The notes beneath the pieces were generated by a model that saw only the letters and a list, made by a program, of their open reading frames with translations, did not search any database and was not told where the DNA came from. From positions 372,001-436,000 of the forward strand of contig NZ_JASJND010000004.1 of assembly GCF_030065535.1 (NCBI RefSeq): a stretch of 64,000 nt of DNA. Reading direction: 5' to 3'. This DNA is from Microbacterium dauci. Lineage in GTDB: Bacteria > Actinomycetota > Actinomycetes > Actinomycetales > Microbacteriaceae. Below, in pieces: positions 1 to 8,794 of this stretch. The translations under genes were made by a program, and so were the position numbers. Positions within the stretch are counted from its first letter, which is position 1, and the number at the start of each line of letters is the position of its first letter.

Positions 1-549
1 GATCGTGCCGGCCTCGATCGCCGCCGGGCTCGCCATGTAGCCGAGATAGGTCGCGAGGGCCGAGAGGAGTCCCGGGTTGGGCGCCGAGAGCTGCAGGACG
101 ACGGTGCTGTCGTCGGTCGCGACGACCTCGTCGATCGAGGCAGCCGCCTCGGACGCGCTGCCAGATCCTGCCTTGCGCGCCTCGATGTTGGCGATGACGG
201 CCTCGGCGTCGAACGGCTCGCCGTCCGTGAACGAGATGCCCTCCTGCAGGGTGAGAGTCAGCTCGGTCAGATCCTCGTTGTACTCGAAGTCGGTCGCGAG
301 GTTCGGTTCGACGACGCCCTCTGAGGTCTTGCGCAGAAGCGGGTCGTAGACCGCCTCGGCGTAGCTGATGATCGCCCCTTCCTTCATCTCGCCCGGATCC
401 CAGGAGAGCACGTCTCCGTTGTTTCCGAGGATGAGTTCGCGGGGCACGTCGTCGCTCGGCGCGGCGTCGTCGCCGGGCGAGCCGGAGCAGGCCGTCAGGA
501 CGAGTGCTGCGACGAGGAGGGTGGAGCCGAGTTGCACGATTCGCTTCAT
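1..549 (-). CDS. ABC transporter substrate-binding lipoprotein (family 5, peptide/nickel type), partial
   Basis: The reading frame starts at an ATG at 549 and runs off the left edge, so only about 183 N-terminal residues are present. The protein begins MKRIVQLG, then a hydrophobic stretch ending in a lipobox (LTAC) before a Ser/Asp/Pro-rich linker, so it should be a lipoprotein on the outer face of the membrane. The sequence after the linker (SWDPGEMKEGAI, YDPLLRK, EPNLATDFEYNEDLTELTLTLQ, then a TDGEPFDAEAV block) is the start of a family 5 (DppA/OppA-like) solute-binding domain. These proteins deliver oligopeptides, nickel or sometimes sugars to an ABC permease. A ROK regulator lies 66 bp upstream on the same strand and may control it, which hints at a sugar-related cue. 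The substrate cannot be told from this fragment. Confidence 0.85.
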   Translation of the reverse strand, partial: MKRIVQLGSTLLVAALVLTACSGSPGDDAAPSDDVPRELILGNNGDVLSWDPGEMKEGAIISYAEAVYDPLLRKTSEGVVEPNLATDFEYNEDLTELTLTLQEGISFTDGEPFDAEAVIANIEARKAGSGSASEAAASIDEVVATDDSTVVLQLSAPNPGLLSALATYLGYMASPAAIEAGTI

Positions 550-615
550 GATCTTCTTCTCTGTGTGTGAGAGGCCACGTTTGACTTCGGTCGGGTGATG
601 GGGGGGGTGGTGCAG

Positions 616-1752
616 CTATGACACGCCGAGCTCCCGCGAGAGGGTCATCGCTGCGGCGCCGCGCAGCACGATGTCCTCGCCGAGGGATGTCATCCGAACT
701 CCCACGGCGCCGTGGAACTCGGCCATCGTGCGGGCGCGGAGCGTGTCGGTGAGTGCCTCGACGAGAGGTCCGTCGAGGAGTTGCACGGGACCGCTGAGCA
801 CGACCTCCGTGAGATTGAGTGCGCCCACGACGGGCGCGAGCGCGACGCCGAGCCAGCGTCCCGCGTCGGCGAGGACGGCGTCGTGCTCGGCGGGCGCCGC
901 GGTCTCGGCGAGCGCTGCGTCGAGTCGGGGCGTCGCGAGTCGCGTCTCGAGGCAGCCGTCCTTGCCGCAGACGCAGCGTGCCCCGTCGTCGCCGACGACG
1001 ACGTGGCCGATCTCGCCCGCGGCGAACTCGCTGCCGTAGATCGCGGTGCCGCCCACGACGAGGCCCGAGCCGACGCCGTGACCGATCTTGACGAGGATCA
1101 TGTCGGAGGCGCCGCCTCCGAAGCTGTGCTCGGCGAGCGTCGCCATGTTGGCGTCGTTCGCGACGACGACGGGAAGCCCGACGCGTGTCGCGAGGTCCGC
1201 CTGCACGGGAACATCGCTCCAGCCGAGGTTCGGAGCCGCCAGCACGACGCCCGCGAGGTCGACGATGCCCGGAGAGCCGACGCCGATGCCCAGCAGCGGC
1301 ACCTCGGCCGCCGAGATCAGCTGGTCGACGAGCTCGTCGACCAGAGCGAGCGCCTCGGTGCCCGTGCGGCCGCGCAGAGGCACCTCGACGCGAAGCAGCA
1401 CGGTGCCGCTGAGATCCATGAGTGCCCCACGGAAGAGCGAGTGCCCGCTGAGATCGATCCCGATGATCCCGAACGACGAGCTGGCGAATTCGATCACGGT
1501 CGCGGGCTTGCCGGGTCCGGTGCGCTTCGTCGGGCCGCCCTCGACGATGAGTCCGTCGTCGATGAGATCGGCGACCAGGTCCGACACGGTCACTCTCGTG
1601 AGCCCCGTCTCGCGGGCGACGTCGGCGCGACTCAGGCCCGTCGTCGAGTAGAGCGTCTGAAGCACGAGCGAGCGATTGTGCGAGCGGGCTTCTTCCGGCA
1701 TGACCTTGCGCGTGGGGCGGAGGGCCGATCCGGGCTGGTGGTGGGTGAGCAC
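616..1752 (-). CDS. ROK family transcriptional regulator
   Basis: This is a NagC/XylR-type ROK repressor. A winged helix-turn-helix occupies roughly residues 28-75 (SHNRSLVLQTLYSTTGLSRA then TGLTRVTVSDLVADL). The C-terminal part is a ROK sugar-kinase-like domain with a GIDLSGH start, a central GVGSPGIVD segment, and the ROK zinc site written GHVVVGDDGARCVCGKDGCLE. I chose the GTG at 1752 because the stretch ALRPTRKVMPEEARSHNRS ahead of the HTH is typical of actinobacterial members. An ATG at 1701 or a longer start near 1821 is possible. An inverted repeat (1756-1772) lies right upstream and would suit autoregulation. It probably senses a sugar or sugar phosphate and controls the ABC solute-binding gene downstream. 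Confidence 0.88.
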   Translation of the reverse strand: MLTHHQPGSALRPTRKVMPEEARSHNRSLVLQTLYSTTGLSRADVARETGLTRVTVSDLVADLIDDGLIVEGGPTKRTGPGKPATVIEFASSSFGIIGIDLSGHSLFRGALMDLSGTVLLRVEVPLRGRTGTEALALVDELVDQLISAAEVPLLGIGVGSPGIVDLAGVVLAAPNLGWSDVPVQADLATRVGLPVVVANDANMATLAEHSFGGGASDMILVKIGHGVGSGLVVGGTAIYGSEFAAGEIGHVVVGDDGARCVCGKDGCLETRLATPRLDAALAETAAPAEHDAVLADAGRWLGVALAPVVGALNLTEVVLSGPVQLLDGPLVEALTDTLRARTMAEFHGAVGVRMTSLGEDIVLRGAAAMTLSRELGVS

Positions 1753-1755
1753 AAG

Positions 1756-1772
1756 CGTTAGTAAACCTAACG
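1756..1772. promoter_or_regulatory. Inverted repeat, candidate ROK operator
   Basis: CGTTAG and CTAACG are separated by TAAAC, giving 6-bp perfect arms and a 5-bp spacer in a locally A/T-rich stretch. It lies immediately upstream of the chosen GTG start of the ROK regulator. ROK repressors bind A/T-rich inverted repeats in their own promoters, so an autoregulatory operator is the natural reading. This is inference from position and symmetry. Confidence 0.5.
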
Positions 1773-1878
1773 AACTAAATGTCCACAAGGTGTTCTGGCA
1801 AATGTCATCGCGCTGAAACACCGCCGTTACAGGCGAGACAATTTCAGCAGGCTCGCTAACAAATAGCGGTGTCGCGGG

Positions 1879-2257
1879 TCAGGATCCCGAGGTCGCGGAG
1901 ATTCCCGTGACCGCTGCGCTGCGCTGCCACAGCCTTTCGGCGAGGTCGGCGTCGTGGATCCGGGGGTTCACGTGGTCGGTGCGAGCGCGCTCGTCGTAGT
2001 ACTCGCCGGAGACCCAGTCGACTCCGGGGACACCGTCGATGAACCAGGCGAGCGTCTCGCCGCCGCGCTCGGGCGTGATGAGCAGTCGACGCAGGACGGT
2101 CCGGTACATGAGCCGGAGGATGCTCGACGTCTCGGACGCGAAGTTCGTGGCGACGTTGCCGGGATGGAAGGCCACGGCCGAGAGCCCGCGCGCGTGGAAC
2201 TTCTCGTGGAGGCTCGTCCGCCAGGCGCACCTCGTCGTCGACCACCAGAACACGCAT
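1879..2257 (-). pseudogene. Chimeric gene remnant: response-regulator start joined to SDR oxidoreductase tail
   Basis: On the minus strand an ATG at 2257 opens MRVLVVDDEVRLAD, the unmistakable first strand and acidic pocket of a response-regulator receiver domain. After about 14 residues that homology stops. In another frame the DNA then encodes the C-terminal third of a short-chain dehydrogenase (LHEKFHARGLSAVAFHPGNV, then TPERGGETLAWFIDGVPGVD), ending at the stop at 1881-1879. The switch near 2215 involves both a change of family and a change of frame, so no functional product is expected. The simplest origin is a deletion that fused two genes. Neither missing part is elsewhere in the window. 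Confidence 0.75.
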
Positions 2258-2406
2258 GCGCCCAGTGTGGCGTGCGCACGCTGAAGCACGGCTGAAGCGG
2301 ATGCCGGGCCGCACGCGGCCGGCTTGTCCTGAACGCACGGCGAATCGCGGCATCCGTTGTCGACCTCATGCAGAACGGGTCATGCCTCGCGGGATAGCGT
2401 GGAAGC

Positions 2407-3546
2407 GTGACCCCCTCGTTCGAGGCTCCGGCCGAAGCCCCCGACGTCGTCCGTGTACTCGCGGCCGACGGTTCGTACGCCCCGTCCGCCGGCGCGGAGC
2501 GGTACCTGCCGCTCATCGACGCGCTGACCGACGCTGAGCTCGAGACGTTCTACCGCGACATGGTCGTGGTGCGCGCCTTCGACCGCCAGGCGACCAACCT
2601 GCAGCGGCAGGGACAGCTCGCGCTGTGGCCGCCGTCCCTCGGGCAGGAGGCCGCGCAGGTCGGTTCGGTGCGGGCGACCCGCGCGCACGACCACGTCTTC
2701 CCGTCGTATCGCGAGCACGTCGTCGCGACGACCCGCGGCGTCGACCCGATCGACATCATCCGCCTCATGCGCGGACTCACGCACGGCGGTTGGAACCCCG
2801 CCGAGCACCAGAACACCCACATCTACACGCTCGTCCTCGGCGCGCAGACGCTGCACGCGACGGGCCTCGGCATGGGCCTCGTGTTCGACGGCCGCACCGG
2901 CACCGGCGACCCCGAGAAGGACGAGGCGGTCATCGTCTACTACGGCGACGGCGCATCGAGCCAGGGCGACGTCCACGAGGCGATGGTGTTCGCGGCGAGC
3001 TACCGCACCCCGCAGGTCTTCTTCCTCCAGAACAACCACTGGGCCATCTCGGTGCCGGTGACCACGCAGTCGCGCGTGCCGCTCGCGCGCCGCGGCGACG
3101 GCTACGGCATCCCGGCCGTCCGCATCGACGGCAACGATGTGCTCGCCAGTTACGCTGCCACCAAGCTCGCGCTCGACGAGGCGCGCGGCGGCGACGGTCC
3201 GCGCGCGATCGAGGCGCTGACCTACCGCATGGGCGCGCACACCACGAGCGACGACCCCTCGAAGTACCGCACCTCCGACGAGGAGCAGTCGTGGGCGCAG
3301 CGCGACCCGATCGCCCGCATGCGCACGTTCCTCGAGGGGCGCGGCGCTTCGGCTGCGTTCTTCGACGAGGTGGATGCCGCGGCCGCGGCCTACGCCGACG
3401 ATGTGCGCGTCCGCACGAACGCGCTCGGCGATCTGCCCGTCGCCGCGATGTTCGATCACGTCTACAGCGACGCCCACCCGCTGGTCGCCGAGCAGCAGCA
3501 GTGGCTCGCCGACTACGAGGCATCCTTCGAGGGAGGTGCCGAGTGA
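2407..3546 (+). CDS. Thiamine diphosphate-dependent 2-oxoacid dehydrogenase E1 component, alpha subunit
   Basis: This is the alpha chain of a heterotetrameric E1 that decarboxylates a 2-oxoacid (branched-chain oxoacid or pyruvate) using thiamine diphosphate and passes the acyl group to E2. The ThDP motif is present as GDG at residues 180-182 followed by NN at 209-210, and a conserved SLGQEAAQVG helix lies near residue 77. At 379 residues it has normal family length. The start is GTG at 2407. The next gene starts inside its stop codon (GTGA overlap), implying translational coupling to E1-beta. Actinobacteria usually use a homodimeric AceE for pyruvate, so a branched-chain oxoacid role is more likely, but substrate cannot be proven from sequence. 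Confidence 0.93.
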   Translation: MTPSFEAPAEAPDVVRVLAADGSYAPSAGAERYLPLIDALTDAELETFYRDMVVVRAFDRQATNLQRQGQLALWPPSLGQEAAQVGSVRATRAHDHVFPSYREHVVATTRGVDPIDIIRLMRGLTHGGWNPAEHQNTHIYTLVLGAQTLHATGLGMGLVFDGRTGTGDPEKDEAVIVYYGDGASSQGDVHEAMVFAASYRTPQVFFLQNNHWAISVPVTTQSRVPLARRGDGYGIPAVRIDGNDVLASYAATKLALDEARGGDGPRAIEALTYRMGAHTTSDDPSKYRTSDEEQSWAQRDPIARMRTFLEGRGASAAFFDEVDAAAAAYADDVRVRTNALGDLPVAAMFDHVYSDAHPLVAEQQQWLADYEASFEGGAE

Positions 3547-4526
3547 GCGACATCCAGAACCTCCCGTTCGCGAAGGCCCTGAACGCGGGCCTCCGCGCCG
3601 CGATGACGGCCGACGACCGCGTGCTGCTGATGGGCGAGGACATCGGCCCGCTCGGCGGCGTGTTCCGCGTGACCGAGGGGCTGCACGCCTCGTTCGGCCC
3701 GCAGCGCGTGCTCGACACGCCCCTCGCCGAGTCGGGCATCGTCGGCACCGCGATCGGCCTCGCGATGGCGGGCTTCCGCCCGGTCATCGAGATCCAGTTC
3801 GACGGCTTCGTGTTCCCCGCGTTCGACCAGATCACGACGCAGCTGGCGAAGCTGACGAACCGGCACGAGGGCGCGGCATCCTTCCCGGTCGTCATCCGCA
3901 TTCCGTACGGCGGGCACATCGGTGCCGTCGAGCACCACCAGGAGAGCCCCGAGGCGTACTTCGCGCACACCCCGGGCCTGCGCGTGGTCTCGCCCTCGAC
4001 GCCGAACGACGCGTACTGGATGATCCAGGACGCGATCGCCTCGCCCGACCCGGTGATCTTCCTCGAGCCCAAGGCCAAGTACTGGATGAAGGGTGAGGTC
4101 GACACCGCCGAGCGCGCGCTGCCGTTGCACGCGTCGCGCATCGTCCGCCGCGGCACCGACGTGACGCTCGTCGGGCACGGCGCGATGGTCACGACCCTGC
4201 TGCAGGCGGCGGCGCTCGCCGAGAGCGAGGGCACGTCGTGCGAGGTCATCGACATCCGCTCGCTGTCGCCCATCGACTACGCGCCGATCATCGAGTCGGT
4301 GCGGCGCACCGGCCGTATGGTCTACGCGCAGGAGGCGCCCGGCAACGTGTCGGTCGGCTCCGAGGTGGCGGCGACCGTCATGGAACGCGCGTTCTACGCG
4401 CTCGAGGCGCCTGTCATCCGGGTGTCGGGCTTCGATGTGCCGTTCCCGCCCGCCAAGCTCGAAGGGCAGTACCTGCCCGATGCCGACCGCATCCTCGAGG
4501 CCGTCGACCGCGCCCTCGCCTACTGA
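3543..4526 (+). CDS. 2-oxoacid dehydrogenase E1 component, beta subunit
   Basis: This 327-residue protein is the beta partner of the preceding E1-alpha. Recognisable blocks are VLLMGEDIGPLGGVFRVTEG near the N-terminus, ESGIVGTAIGLAMAGFRPVIE in the pyrimidine-binding domain, and the transketolase C-terminal domain with DIRSLSPIDY and the VYAQEAP region. The GTG start at 3543 overlaps the stop of E1-alpha by four bases, so the subunits are probably made in equal amounts. It completes the ThDP site at the subunit interface and helps dock E2. No gene for the E3 flavoprotein (dihydrolipoamide dehydrogenase) lies in this operon. Confidence 0.93.
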   Translation: MSDIQNLPFAKALNAGLRAAMTADDRVLLMGEDIGPLGGVFRVTEGLHASFGPQRVLDTPLAESGIVGTAIGLAMAGFRPVIEIQFDGFVFPAFDQITTQLAKLTNRHEGAASFPVVIRIPYGGHIGAVEHHQESPEAYFAHTPGLRVVSPSTPNDAYWMIQDAIASPDPVIFLEPKAKYWMKGEVDTAERALPLHASRIVRRGTDVTLVGHGAMVTTLLQAAALAESEGTSCEVIDIRSLSPIDYAPIIESVRRTGRMVYAQEAPGNVSVGSEVAATVMERAFYALEAPVIRVSGFDVPFPPAKLEGQYLPDADRILEAVDRALAY

Positions 4527-4568
4527 CCATTCCCCGCCGACATGACACGCGTCGCGCCCTCTCTTCCG

Positions 4569-4635
4569 CGAGAGAACATCTGCGCCCCGAGAGAACGGTT
4601 CGCACCCGTGCTCTCGGCGCGGAGTTGTTCCCTCG
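4569..4635. repeat. 67-bp nested palindrome, family A copy 1
   Basis: The element starts CGAGAGAACA and ends TGTTCCCTCG, so the outer arms pair over 10 bp with one G-T mismatch. An inner pair (CCGAGAGAACGG with CCGTGCTCTCGG) sits symmetrically inside. Two other copies with the same 67-bp length and boundaries are at 14936 and 35407. This one lies between the E1-beta and E2 genes, which point the same way, just ahead of a TAGCGT -10-like hexamer. It could attenuate or separate transcription of E2. Confidence 0.8.
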
Positions 4636-4669
4636 CCGGTAGCGTGGGGGCTCGATCGAAGGAGCCGAC

Positions 4670-5998
4670 ATGAGCACGCAGACCTTCCACCTCCCGGACG
4701 TCGGCGAAGGCCTCACCGAGGCCGAGATCGTGCAGTGGCGCGTCGCGCCCGGCGATGCGGTCGCCGTGAACGACGTCCTCGTCGAGATCGAGACCGCCAA
4801 GTCGCTCGTCGAGCTACCGTCGCCGTTCACCGGCACGGTGGGCGACATCCTCGCGGCCGAGGGCGCGACCGTCGAGGTCGGCGCCGCGATCATCACGATC
4901 GCCGGTGGCGAGGGCCAGCCCGACAGCGACATCGGCCAGTCGGAGCACGGCGAGAAGCCGAAGGACGAGGGCGCCGGTGCGGTGCTCGTCGGCTACGGCA
5001 CCGGTGGCGACGTGAAGTCGCGTCGCCGCAAGCCCGCCGAGAAGCCGGTCACGAAGGCCGTCGGCGTCGTCGCGAAGCCGCCGATCCGCAAGCTCGCGCG
5101 CGACCTCGGGGTCGACCTCGCCGACGTCTCGGCGAGCGGCGCGGCCGGTGAGGTCACGCGCGACGACGTGCTCCGCCACGCCGAGCAGGCGTCGGTGTTC
5201 CGCAATATCCAGACCCCCGAAGCTCCGGCTGAGCGCGAGCTGTCGATCCCGGTGGCCGCGGCTGCGGTATCCACTCCGGCATATGCAGCGGATGCCGCCC
5301 GCGAAGAGGCGATCACCGTGAAGGGTGTGCGCAAGGCGACCGCCAACGCGATGACCTCGAGCGCGTACACGGCACCGCACGTGTCGGTGTGGACCGACGT
5401 CGACGCCACTCGGACGATGGAGCTCGTCAAGCGGCTGAAGACGTCGCCCGACTTCGCCGACGTGAAGGTCTCGCCGCTGCTGATCTTCTCGCGTGCGGTC
5501 ATCTGGGCGCTGCGTCGCACGCCGATGATCAACGCGGCGTGGGTCGAGACCGAGAGCGGCGCCGAGATCCGGGTGCGCCACTACGTGAACCTCGGCATCG
5601 CCGCGGCGACCCCGCGTGGGCTGCTCGTGCCGAACATCAAGGACGCGCAGGACCTCAACATGCGCGGCCTCGCGCGTGCGCTCGAGAAGCTCACCGTCAC
5701 CGCGCGCGACGGCAAGACGACTCCCGCCGATCAGCAGGGCGGCACGTTCACGATCACGAACATCGGTGTCTTCGGGATGGATGCCGGTACCCCGATCATC
5801 AACCCGGGGGAGTCGGGCATCATCGCGATGGGCACGATCCGCCAGAAGCCGTGGGTCGTCGACGGTGAGGTGCGCCCTCGCTACGTCACGACGGTGTCGG
5901 GCTCGTTCGATCACCGCGTGATCGACGGCGACGGCATCAGCCGGTTCATCGCCGACGTGGCATCCGTCCTCGAGGAACCCGCGCTGCTGCTCGACTGA
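4670..5998 (+). CDS. Dihydrolipoamide acyltransferase (E2) of a 2-oxoacid dehydrogenase complex
   Basis: The protein has 442 residues and one lipoyl domain with the modified lysine in EIETAKS (Lys44). A peripheral subunit-binding domain follows near residues 136-167 ([20 protein letters not shown]), then a catalytic acyltransferase domain with the HRVIDGD active-site motif (His415, Asp419). It accepts the acyl group from E1, transfers it to CoA, and forms the structural core of the complex. A good ribosome site (AAGGAG) precedes the ATG. It is separated from E1-beta by 143 bp that hold a palindromic element and a possible promoter, so it may also be transcribed independently. Confidence 0.93.
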   Translation: MSTQTFHLPDVGEGLTEAEIVQWRVAPGDAVAVNDVLVEIETAKSLVELPSPFTGTVGDILAAEGATVEVGAAIITIAGGEGQPDSDIGQSEHGEKPKDEGAGAVLVGYGTGGDVKSRRRKPAEKPVTKAVGVVAKPPIRKLARDLGVDLADVSASGAAGEVTRDDVLRHAEQASVFRNIQTPEAPAERELSIPVAAAAVSTPAYAADAAREEAITVKGVRKATANAMTSSAYTAPHVSVWTDVDATRTMELVKRLKTSPDFADVKVSPLLIFSRAVIWALRRTPMINAAWVETESGAEIRVRHYVNLGIAAATPRGLLVPNIKDAQDLNMRGLARALEKLTVTARDGKTTPADQQGGTFTITNIGVFGMDAGTPIINPGESGIIAMGTIRQKPWVVDGEVRPRYVTTVSGSFDHRVIDGDGISRFIADVASVLEEPALLLD

Positions 5999-6023
5999 GG
6001 CGCAGTCGGGGCGCTCTCCCGAT

Positions 6024-6053
6024 TTGAGAACGATTATCAACACCGCCTAGACT
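6024..6053 (+). promoter_or_regulatory. Zur-box promoter of the zinc operon
   Basis: TTGAGA at 6024 and TAGACT at 6048 are separated by 18 bp and make a sigma-A-type promoter. TGAGAACGATTATCA (6025-6039) overlaps the -35 and matches the near-palindromic actinobacterial Zur/FurB operator (TGAAAATGATTTTCA-like). The znuA ATG is only 7 bp after the -10, so the mRNA is probably leaderless. Zinc-loaded Zur should block RNA polymerase here. Confidence 0.8.
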
Positions 6054-6059
6054 GACGGC

Positions 6060-7049
6060 ATGACTTCTCGCGTGCCCGTTTCTCTCGCCCTGCTGGGCGG
6101 CTCCGCCCTCGTCCTCGCCGGTTGCGCGACGGCGACCCCGGCCGCGGAGCAGAGCGACGCAACCCTGCAGGTCGTGGCATCCACCAACGTCTACGGCTCG
6201 CTCGCGGCGGCCGTCGGCGGCGACACCGTCGAGGTGACGTCGATCATCGACTCCCTCTCGCAGGACCCGCACTCGTACGAGGCATCCGCTCGCGACCAGC
6301 TCACCATCTCGGAAGCCGACCTCATCATCGAGAACGGCGGCGGCTACGACGCGTTCATCGACGGCCTCGTCGAAGCCAGCGGCTCGGATGCCGCCGTGCT
6401 GACGGCCGTCGAGTTCTCGCACAGCTACCCCGAGAACGAGGGGCACGCCGAAGAGGACCACGCCCACGAGGACGAGCACGCCGAAGAAGACGGCCACGAC
6501 CACGAGGGTCACGACCACATCGAGGGCTTCAACGAGCACGTCTGGTACGACCCGCACACGATCGTCCACGTCGTCGAAGACATCGCGCACGAGCTCGGCG
6601 AGGTGGATGCCGCGAACGCCGAGACCTACGAGGCGAACGCCGTCGCGCTGATCGAGGACATCGAAGGGCTCGAGACCTCGCTCGGCGAGATCGCCGCAGC
6701 CCACGAGGGCGAGCAGATCTTCGTCACCGAGCCGGTCCCGGTGTACCTCGCAGCCGCAGCCGGTCTCGTCGACGCGACGCCCGCCGAGTTCAGCGAGGCC
6801 GTCGAAGAGGGCCAGGACGTCCCGCCGGCCACCCTGCTCGAAGCGACGAACATCCTCGAGTCGGGCGACGTCCGCGCGGTCATCACGAACGCGCAGACCG
6901 GCGGCGCCGAGACCACCGAGGTCATCTCGATCGCCGAGGCGCAGGGCATCCCGGTCATCGAGTTCACCGAGCTGCTGCCCGAGGGTGAGGACTACGTGTC
7001 CTGGATGCAGGCGAACATCGACGCGCTCGCGGGTAGCCTGACGGAGTGA
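6060..7049 (+). CDS. znuA: Zinc ABC transporter substrate-binding lipoprotein ZnuA
   Basis: This cluster A-I metal-binding protein has 329 residues. A lipoprotein signal ends in LAGC (Cys22). A canonical metal ligand is His71 in DPHSYEAS, and a long acidic and His-rich loop spans about residues 121-153, followed by His160 in HVWYDPHT. The His-rich loop is the hallmark of zinc rather than manganese binding proteins and is thought to help capture zinc. It begins a run of genes with overlapping or nearly abutting ends (znuA-znuC-znuB-zur and beyond) behind the Zur-box promoter. The ATG falls just after the -10 element, so leaderless translation is likely. Confidence 0.93.
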   Translation: MTSRVPVSLALLGGSALVLAGCATATPAAEQSDATLQVVASTNVYGSLAAAVGGDTVEVTSIIDSLSQDPHSYEASARDQLTISEADLIIENGGGYDAFIDGLVEASGSDAAVLTAVEFSHSYPENEGHAEEDHAHEDEHAEEDGHDHEGHDHIEGFNEHVWYDPHTIVHVVEDIAHELGEVDAANAETYEANAVALIEDIEGLETSLGEIAAAHEGEQIFVTEPVPVYLAAAAGLVDATPAEFSEAVEEGQDVPPATLLEATNILESGDVRAVITNAQTGGAETTEVISIAEAQGIPVIEFTELLPEGEDYVSWMQANIDALAGSLTE

Positions 7050-7888
7050 GTGACCCCGCGGCATCCGATTCCCGCGGCGCATCGCAGCCCATCCTCGAGA
7101 TCCACGGCGCTGCCCTGCGCCGTGACGGCCGCGAGCTCTGGGCCGGCCTCGATCTGACCGTCGAGCCCGGCGAGCTCATCGCGGTCCTCGGCCCCAGTGG
7201 ATCGGGGAAGACCACCCTGCTGCGCGCGATCCTCGGCCTCGAAGACCTCAGCGAGGGCTCCATCGCGGTCGGCGGCAAGCCGGTGCGCCGCGCCGGCAAC
7301 CGCAGCATCGGCTACCTCCCGCAGACCCGCCCGCTGCCCCGCGACACCGCGCTCCGCGGCCGCGACCTCGTCGCGCTCGGCGTCAGCGGGCACCGCTTCG
7401 GCCTTCCTCTCCCACGCCGCACCGACCGCGACCGCGTCGACGAGCTCGTCGCGGCGGTCGGCGCCGAGGCATTCGCCGACCGGCCGGTCGGGGTGCTCTC
7501 GGGCGGTGAGCAGCAGCGCCTCCGTGTCGGACAGGCGCTCGCCGACGACCCGCAGCTACTGCTGTGCGACGAGCCGCTCACGAGCCTCGACCTCGCGAAC
7601 CAGCAGGCCGTCGTGAAGCTCATCGACCAACATCGCCGCAGCGGTGCCGCGGTCCTCCTGGTCACGCACGACATCAACCCGGTGCTCGGCAAGGTCGACC
7701 GCATCCTCTACATCGCGAACGGCCGGTTCACGCTCGGCAAGCCGAAGGACGTGCTCACCTCACCGGTGCTCACCGACCTCTACGGTGCGCCGGTGTTCGT
7801 GCTGCGCGCCGGCGACCGCCTGGTCGTCGTCGGGGCGCCGGATGCCGAGGCGTCGCACCACCACCACGATCACGAGGGCCACGCATGA
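7046..7888 (+). CDS. znuC: Zinc ABC transporter ATP-binding protein ZnuC
   Basis: This is an ABC ATPase of 280 residues with Walker A GPSGSGKTT (49-57), signature LSGGEQQ (151-157) and Walker B LLLCDEP (171-177), followed by the switch His in VTHD. It powers zinc import through ZnuB. The C-terminal tail is His-rich (SHHHHDHEGHA), an unusual addition that may bind or sense cytoplasmic zinc. The GTG start overlaps the znuA stop codon by four bases and the gene ends in an ATGA overlap with znuB, so the three transporter subunits are translationally coupled. Confidence 0.93.
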   Translation: MSDPAASDSRGASQPILEIHGAALRRDGRELWAGLDLTVEPGELIAVLGPSGSGKTTLLRAILGLEDLSEGSIAVGGKPVRRAGNRSIGYLPQTRPLPRDTALRGRDLVALGVSGHRFGLPLPRRTDRDRVDELVAAVGAEAFADRPVGVLSGGEQQRLRVGQALADDPQLLLCDEPLTSLDLANQQAVVKLIDQHRRSGAAVLLVTHDINPVLGKVDRILYIANGRFTLGKPKDVLTSPVLTDLYGAPVFVLRAGDRLVVVGAPDAEASHHHHDHEGHA

Positions 7889-8784
7889 GCTGGGACGACA
7901 TCGGCGACGCCATGTTCGGCGGCCTGCCCGTGTACGGCGAGATCCTCGCGCTCGTGCAGAACTCGGTCTGGGCGGGCGCGATCCTTGGCCTCGTCGGCGG
8001 CCTCATCGGCGTCTTCGTCCTGCAGCGCGACATGGCCTTCGCGGTCCACGGCATCAGCGAGCTCTCGTTCGCCGGCGCCGCCGCGGCGCTCCTCATCGGC
8101 GCCGACGTCGTCTCGGGCTCCATCGTCGGGTCACTCATCGCCGCGGCGCTCATCGGCTGGCTGGGCTCGCGCGCCAGGGACCGCAACTCGATCATCGGCG
8201 TGCTCATGCCGTTCGGTCTCGGCCTCGGCATCCTCTTCCTCGCCCTCTACGACGGGCGCAGCGCCAACCGCTTCAGCCTGCTCACCGGCCAGATCGTGTC
8301 GGTCCAGTCGGCGCAGCTGACCTGGCTCATCGTGATCGCCGGCGTCGTCCTCGTCGCCCTGCTGCTCATCTGGCGCCCGCTGCGCTTCGACTCGCTCGAC
8401 CCCCAGTCCGCCGCCGCCCGCGGCGTCCCAACGGTGGGCATCTCCCTCGTGTTCATGCTGCTGCTCGGCCTGACGGTCGCGGTCGCCGTCCACATCATCG
8501 GCGCGCTGCTCGTGATGGCGCTGCTGGTGACGCCGGCTGCCGCTGCGGTGCGCGTCGCGCACGGACCGATCGCCGTCCCGCTGCTCGCGGCGACCTTCGG
8601 CGTGGTCTCGGCGGTGGGCGGCATCCTGCTCGCCGTCGCCGGCACGCTGCCCGTCAGCCCGTACATCACCACCATCTCGTTCGCCATCTACCTCGTGTGC
8701 CGCATCATCGGCGCGCGTCGCGGCCGGGTTCAGAGAGCGGATGCCGCGCACCGGACCCAGCCCATGGCCAGCGCCCGCGGGTAG
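7885..8784 (+). CDS. znuB: Zinc ABC transporter permease ZnuB
   Basis: This integral membrane permease of the ABC-3 family has 299 residues and about eight hydrophobic segments. Characteristic pieces are GGLIGVFVLQRDMAFAVHGI near residue 40 and LGLTVAVAVHIIGALLVMAL in the C-terminal half, which are the conserved ABC-3 loops that contact ZnuC. It forms the channel for zinc released by ZnuA. The ATG overlaps the znuC stop (ATGA). The zur gene starts 11 bp after its stop, so transporter and repressor share one transcript. Confidence 0.92.
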   Translation: MSWDDIGDAMFGGLPVYGEILALVQNSVWAGAILGLVGGLIGVFVLQRDMAFAVHGISELSFAGAAAALLIGADVVSGSIVGSLIAAALIGWLGSRARDRNSIIGVLMPFGLGLGILFLALYDGRSANRFSLLTGQIVSVQSAQLTWLIVIAGVVLVALLLIWRPLRFDSLDPQSAAARGVPTVGISLVFMLLLGLTVAVAVHIIGALLVMALLVTPAAAAVRVAHGPIAVPLLAATFGVVSAVGGILLAVAGTLPVSPYITTISFAIYLVCRIIGARRGRVQRADAAHRTQPMASARG

Positions 8785-8794
8785 GATTTCGGCC

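Noticed and set aside
77-598. Two plus-strand frames opposite the solute-binding protein gene
   Set aside because: They are Ser/Arg-rich antisense shadows. The minus-strand frame has a lipoprotein signal and a solute-binding domain.
2257-2406. A functional response regulator starting at 2257
   Set aside because: The receiver homology ends after about 14 residues and the frame continues into Arg/Pro-rich shadow sequence. The phosphoacceptor and output domains are missing.
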